64,000 bases of DNA from Plasmopara viticola (taxonomy: Eukaryota > Oomycota > Peronosporomycetes > Peronosporales > Peronosporaceae). Position 1 is the stretch's first letter. The number at the start of each line of letters is the position of its first letter. This document shows positions 59,940 through 64,000 of this stretch, piece after piece. A program made the translations under genes and the position numbers. A model generated the notes under the pieces. The model was given only the letters and a program-made list of their open reading frames with translations, did no database searches and was not told where the DNA came from. Location of the stretch: NCBI GenBank assembly GCA_001695595.3, contig MBPM02000168.1, positions 1-64,000 on the forward strand, written 5' to 3'.

Positions 59940-59953
59940 GGTTATGAGCCCAA
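59940..59953 (+). other. Primer-binding site with start codon (A3)
   Basis: GGTTATGAGCCCAA right after the LTR; ATG at 59944 opens the frame. Confidence 0.8.
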
Positions 59954-62900
59954 GCCCCGCCGACTCTGCCTTCCCCTTCTCTGACTCTGCCTTCGCCACC
60001 ATGGACGCGTCTATGCCAAGTCGAATCAACAAGTTCGACGGCACCAACTTTCACACCTGGAAGTTCAAGATGCAGATGGTGCTGGAGGAGAGGGACCTGT
60101 GGGAAGTCGCAAGTGGTGAGATCAAGCTGGAGCACTGCACGAATGCGATGGATCAGTCGACTTACAAGAGGAAGTCTCGGAAAGCGCTAGCGATAATCTG
60201 TCTTGCGATGGAAGACTCGCAACTGCCACTGGTCCGGTCGTCAAGTGGTGCGCATGATGCATGGTCGCGACTGGAAGGACACTTTGAGAAGAGGAGCCTC
60301 GCAAACAAGCTCTTTCTTCGTCGACGGTTTTTCACTACAATGATGGAAGAAGGTGATGATGTTCTGGAACACATCAACAAGCTCAAGACGCTAGCGGAGC
60401 AGCTCGATGCTGTAGGTGCCCCGGTGAGCGAGGACGACTTGGTTATCACGCTTCTTGGGAGTCTTAATGACTCGTACCAGTTTCTCATTACTGCATTGGA
60501 ATCTCGTGCAGACACTTTGACCTGGGAGCTGGTGACGTCTCGACTTCTCCATGAGGATATGAAGCGCAAGGAGCAGGGCGGCGATGGAGCTGCGTCTGGC
60601 CAAGCGTTCATGATGAAGGATGCGAAGCGCAAAGGACGACCGGTGAAGAAGACTGGTGCGTGCCATAATTGCGGCAAACAAGGACACTGGATCGCAGAAT
60701 GCCCCTCGCGAGTCCAGAATGATGCTGAGCGATATCGATCGCAGCGGGCAAACGTCGCCCAGATTGAAGATTCTGGTGACTATCTTTTCTCGGTTGGCGG
60801 TAGCAGTGGCTCTGTCAAGCCGAATGACGTCTGGCTGGTCGATTCGGGGGCGACTCAGCATATGACAAGTTCCAAGAAGTTCATGAGGAGCTACAAGACT
60901 TTTCCCCCTATCGACGTACATCTGGCAGACGACGGCGTCGTACAAGCTATTGGCAGCGGTGACATTGTGATGGCTATGATGACGTCGCACGGAATCAAGA
61001 AGGGTGTGTTGACAAATGTGTGGCACATCCCCAAGTTGTCGAGAAATTTGTTTTCAGTTGGTCGCTTTACCAAGGACGTCGGGCCTGTTGTTTTCGACAA
61101 GGAGGGATGCTTTGCCGAAACAAAAGGTGTCAAGTGGAAAATCGGTGCGCGCGAAGGAAAAGGATTATTTCGGCTGCACATGACTCCGGTTGCTCGTGAA
61201 GAAGCAAATACGGTCAAGACTTTGACAAGCAACGAGGACACTTCATATTTGTGGCATCTTCGACTTGGTCATATTGGTCACGACGGGCTGAACGCAATCG
61301 TGAGGAAGAATCTCGCCACTGGAATCGACATTACGTCTGTGAACAAGTGGGAGATTTGTGGTGGCTGTGCACTGGGTAAGCAGACTCGTTTACGGTTCCA
61401 ATCGATGTCGACGGATCGAGCGAAGGAGCTTTTGGAGGTTATACACAGCGATGTGTGCGGTCCCATGAAGTCTCCAACGTTTAGTGGCAAGCGCTACTTC
61501 GTGACGTTCATCGACGACAAGTCAAGATATTGCGTCGTCTATCTGATCAAGAGCAAGTCAGAAGTCGTGGACAAGTTCGCCAATTTTGTGGCATTCGCAG
61601 AAAAGCAGACCGGCAAACGCGTAAAATCTCTTCGCAGTGACAACGGTGGCGAGTATGCATCCACGAAAATGGCCAAGTTTTGCTCGGATAATGGAATTGT
61701 GCTCAAGTATACGCCGCCGTACACACCGCAGCTTAACGGAGTTGCGGAGCGTATGAATCGGACGCTTGTGGAATGCGCAAGGTGCATGTTGGAGCACGCG
61801 GGTCTCGCCAAACACTACTGGGGAGAAGCAGTTATGACAGCAATCTTTCTTCGAAATCGGTGTCCATCGCGTGCTATCGAGCACCAGACGTCGCCTTTCG
61901 AGCTTTGGACAGCCAAGAAACCACTATTAGCCAACTTGAAAGTGTTTGGTTGTCACGCGTTCGTGCATGTTCCGAAGGAAAAGCGCTCGAAACTGGATGC
62001 GAAAGCAATATTGTGTCGATTTTTGGGCTACTCGGAGCACCAAAAGACGTATCGCTTTGAAGAATTGTCGACTGGTCGAATCGTTATGAGTCGTGATGCT
62101 CAGTTCAAGGAAGACACTTTCGACAGTGAAAGAACGGCTGTCGAAAATAAAAGCACTATTGTCGAGATTCATGATGAGGATGAAGGAATATCGACGGACG
62201 ACGAAAACGAGTTTGAGCAAGAGCAGGATGAGACACACGACGCAAGTACGGACTTTGAACTGGGAAGCAAGCGGCACCCTCGTACTCAATCTTTGGAAAA
62301 GGTGACTGAAATTCCGCAGCCCAAGCGTCATGTGCCGAAATACCAACGCTCGACACTCGAAGAAATGTCGGCTCTAGCTACAATTCGCGAAGAGGGCTAC
62401 GAAGCCGCCCACGTCGTGTATTCAGTGGGAGAATTGCCGACAACGTTTAAGTCGGCGATGGAATCCAGTGACGCGGGCCAATGGAAAGCTGCATGCGACT
62501 CGGAGCTAGAGTCACTCCACAAGAACAAGACTTGGGATCTTGTTCCTCTGCCTAAAGGACGCAAAGCGATCGGCTGCAGATGGGTGTTTCGAGTCAAGGA
62601 AAACCAAGATGGGATTATCGAGCGGTTCAAGGCGCGACTCGTTGCCAGGGGATTTTCACAAAAGTTTGGAGTTGATTATGAGGAGACATTTGCGCCGGTG
62701 GCGAAGTTTACTTCAATTCGCATCGCGTTGAGTATGGCTGCCAAGTACGGTTTGACGCTACATCAGATGGACGTGAAGACTGCTTTCTTAAACGGAGTTC
62801 TGGATGAAGAAATTTATATGCATCAGCCTGAAGGATATGTGAGCGAAAACGAACAAGATCATGTATGTAAGCTGAAGCGCTCGTTGTACGGCCTTAAGCA

Positions 62901-64000
62901 ATCACCGCGCATGTGGAACCAAACCATCGACGACTTTATGATCAAGATGAGTTTCAGCAAGTGTGAGTCCGATCACTGTGTCTACATCAAGCGCGTGGAC
63001 GACGATATGGTTATTGTTGTGCTGTACGTGGATGATCTCATTGTAGCAAGCAGCAACAACTCGCTCCTTGTCTCCACCAAGCGTGCGCTAAGCGACCGAT
63101 TTGAGATGACTGACCTCGGCGAGCTCAAGTACTTTCTCGGTATGGAAATCGGTCAAGACCAAGTATCCGGTCGAGTCACGATGCGACAGACCAAGTTTCT
63201 CAAGTCAATTCTGAGCAAGTTTGGAATGCAAGATAGCAAGCCGGTCAAGACGCCTCAAGAAGCAGGGCTCAAGCTGACAAAGAACATGTGTGAAGGCGGC
63301 TGCAAGCATGAAGTTACGATGAAGAACGTGCCTTATCGAAGTTGTGTCGGTGGCATAATGTATCTTATGGTTGCGACGCGACCGGACCTTGCTGCGGCTG
63401 TGGGAGTTCTAAGCCAGTTTGCTGCTGATCCGTGTCCGACGCATTGGCAAGCACTCAAGCGGGTTCTGCGATACTTAAAGGCAACGGAAACGCATGGACT
63501 TCAGATTTCAAGTTGCGGTTCAGCTAAGTTACTTGGGTATTCGGATGCAGACTGGGCTGGAGACATCGAATCTCGCCGAAGTACAAGCGGCTATGCGTTT
63601 ACACTTAATAATGGATGCATCAACTGGCGAAGTAAGAAGCAACGAAGTGTGGCGCTTTCCTCAACAGAGGCGGAGTACATGGCTTTATCAGAAGCCACTC
63701 AAGAAGCGGTTTGGCTCAAGGTATTTCTATGCGAGCTTGGTGAGATGACTTCCAATGAGTCTGTCAAGATATTTGAGGACAATCAAGGTTCTATTGCGTT
63801 GGCCAAGAATCCAGAATTTCACAAGCGGACAAAACATATCGACATTCGCTACCACTTTGTGCGAGAAAAGGTTGAGGACGGCCAAGTCAACCTTGAGTAC
63901 ATCCCTACGCAAGACATGCTGGCCGACATAATGACGGAGCCAATTCCATCCACGCAGTTCGATGTTCTGCGTTCAAGACTTGGGATACAAGGCGTCGCCG
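59944..64000 (+). CDS. A3 Gag-Pol polyprotein, uninterrupted to the window edge
   Basis: I translated this frame by eye from 59944 and met no stop in 1352 codons. Starts MSPSPADSAFPFSDSAF. Gag with INKFDGTNFHTWKFKM; CCHC knuckle CHNCGKQGHWIAEC from residue 240; protease DSGA at 300-303; integrase zinc H438/H443/C472/C475; catalytic D503, D566, E602 (DD35E); acidic linker; RT YVDD at 1028-1031; RNase H D1201, D1203, E1242/E1244, D1279. It ends at LGIQGVA, about 25 codons short of the expected stop in the 3' LTR. One oddity: the conserved IMTKP reads IMTEP. The element is a candidate for autonomy if the missing end is intact. Confidence 0.9.
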   Translation, partial: MSPSPADSAFPFSDSAFATMDASMPSRINKFDGTNFHTWKFKMQMVLEERDLWEVASGEIKLEHCTNAMDQSTYKRKSRKALAIICLAMEDSQLPLVRSSSGAHDAWSRLEGHFEKRSLANKLFLRRRFFTTMMEEGDDVLEHINKLKTLAEQLDAVGAPVSEDDLVITLLGSLNDSYQFLITALESRADTLTWELVTSRLLHEDMKRKEQGGDGAASGQAFMMKDAKRKGRPVKKTGACHNCGKQGHWIAECPSRVQNDAERYRSQRANVAQIEDSGDYLFSVGGSSGSVKPNDVWLVDSGATQHMTSSKKFMRSYKTFPPIDVHLADDGVVQAIGSGDIVMAMMTSHGIKKGVLTNVWHIPKLSRNLFSVGRFTKDVGPVVFDKEGCFAETKGVKWKIGAREGKGLFRLHMTPVAREEANTVKTLTSNEDTSYLWHLRLGHIGHDGLNAIVRKNLATGIDITSVNKWEICGGCALGKQTRLRFQSMSTDRAKELLEVIHSDVCGPMKSPTFSGKRYFVTFIDDKSRYCVVYLIKSKSEVVDKFANFVAFAEKQTGKRVKSLRSDNGGEYASTKMAKFCSDNGIVLKYTPPYTPQLNGVAERMNRTLVECARCMLEHAGLAKHYWGEAVMTAIFLRNRCPSRAIEHQTSPFELWTAKKPLLANLKVFGCHAFVHVPKEKRSKLDAKAILCRFLGYSEHQKTYRFEELSTGRIVMSRDAQFKEDTFDSERTAVENKSTIVEIHDEDEGISTDDENEFEQEQDETHDASTDFELGSKRHPRTQSLEKVTEIPQPKRHVPKYQRSTLEEMSALATIREEGYEAAHVVYSVGELPTTFKSAMESSDAGQWKAACDSELESLHKNKTWDLVPLPKGRKAIGCRWVFRVKENQDGIIERFKARLVARGFSQKFGVDYEETFAPVAKFTSIRIALSMAAKYGLTLHQMDVKTAFLNGVLDEEIYMHQPEGYVSENEQDHVCKLKRSLYGLKQSPRMWNQTIDDFMIKMSFSKCESDHCVYIKRVDDDMVIVVLYVDDLIVASSNNSLLVSTKRALSDRFEMTDLGELKYFLGMEIGQDQVSGRVTMRQTKFLKSILSKFGMQDSKPVKTPQEAGLKLTKNMCEGGCKHEVTMKNVPYRSCVGGIMYLMVATRPDLAAAVGVLSQFAADPCPTHWQALKRVLRYLKATETHGLQISSCGSAKLLGYSDADWAGDIESRRSTSGYAFTLNNGCINWRSKKQRSVALSSTEAEYMALSEATQEAVWLKVFLCELGEMTSNESVKIFEDNQGSIALAKNPEFHKRTKHIDIRYHFVREKVEDGQVNLEYIPTQDMLADIMTEPIPSTQFDVLRSRLGIQGVA

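Larger units (their letters stand above)
59659..64000 (+). mobile_element. A3: A-type copia, apparently intact, runs off the window
   Basis: 5' LTR, primer-binding site and a gag-pol frame open to the last base. Inserted in the integrase gene of A4; GTGGC (59654-59658) should recur after its 3' LTR. It is the innermost insertion at this end. Confidence 0.9.

Noticed and set aside
1..64000. Host genes, tRNA or rRNA genes, or a non-transposon system between the elements
   Set aside because: Every interval is accounted for by LTR, PBS or copia coding sequence on one strand; nothing remained unexplained beyond a few bases at junctions.

Overview
The window consists entirely of nested Ty1/copia LTR retrotransposons. 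I found no host gene, tRNA, rRNA or CRISPR array. All coding sequence follows the copia order: Gag with a CCHC zinc knuckle, an Asp protease (DSGA), integrase (HHCC then DDE), reverse transcriptase (YVDD) and RNase H. The organism is probably an oomycete (Phytophthora or downy-mildew type). The main reason is that the A-type LTRs carry TCACTTTGCATTTT, which matches the oomycete initiator plus flanking-promoter consensus as I recall it. The dense nesting and compact intronless copia ORFs fit this but do not prove it.

Two lineages alternate. A-type elements (Gag with INKFDGTNFHTW, knuckle CHNCGKQGHW or CHYCGEHGHW) have LTRs of about 280-330 bp starting TGTTG, and their Pol runs 55-88 bp into the 3' LTR. 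B-type elements (Gag with [12 protein letters not shown], knuckle [10 protein letters not shown]) end Pol at ...GIHACSH just before a G-rich polypurine tract and carry several unrelated LTR types. Both lineages share the primer-binding site GGTTATGAGCCC, which contains the Gag-Pol start codon.

Layout. 1-162 and 4885-5153: 3' end of B element 'BL', split by A1 (163-4879, TSD CGCAT). BL's LTR sits in A7 (minus, 5154-8208), which sits in B8 (minus, 8209-9028). 9029-10846: A10, truncated at both ends. 10847-23027: B0 (minus), interrupted by B2 (13215-22500, TSD GTGTT), itself interrupted by A2 (15930-20600, TSD AAAGC). 23028-27110: A6 (plus), inserted in B0 and interrupted by B3 (27111-28820). 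28821-37737 and 37738-48385: two units of a tandem duplication of about 10 kb, each holding A9 (plus) interrupted by B4 (TSD AGTGC) and followed by A5 (minus), which received a B5-type element (TSD CTGAG). 47734-56797: the B5/X/B6 compound, two gag-pol bodies in tandem with one internal LTR. 56803-56949: remainder of A5. 56950-59658: A4 (minus), interrupted by A3 (59659-64000+).

Two reading frames look uninterrupted: the chimeric B5/X gag-pol (48089-52168, 1359 codons) and A3 gag-pol (59944 to the window edge, 1352 codons without a stop). B6 (52468-56439) is also open but lacks its Gag start and PBS. Everything else carries stops, frameshifts or truncations. The most informative structures are the tRNA-primer/start-codon overlap, the U3-encoded Pol tail that changes only by multiples of three, LTR blocks shared between lineages, and two levels of recent unequal recombination.
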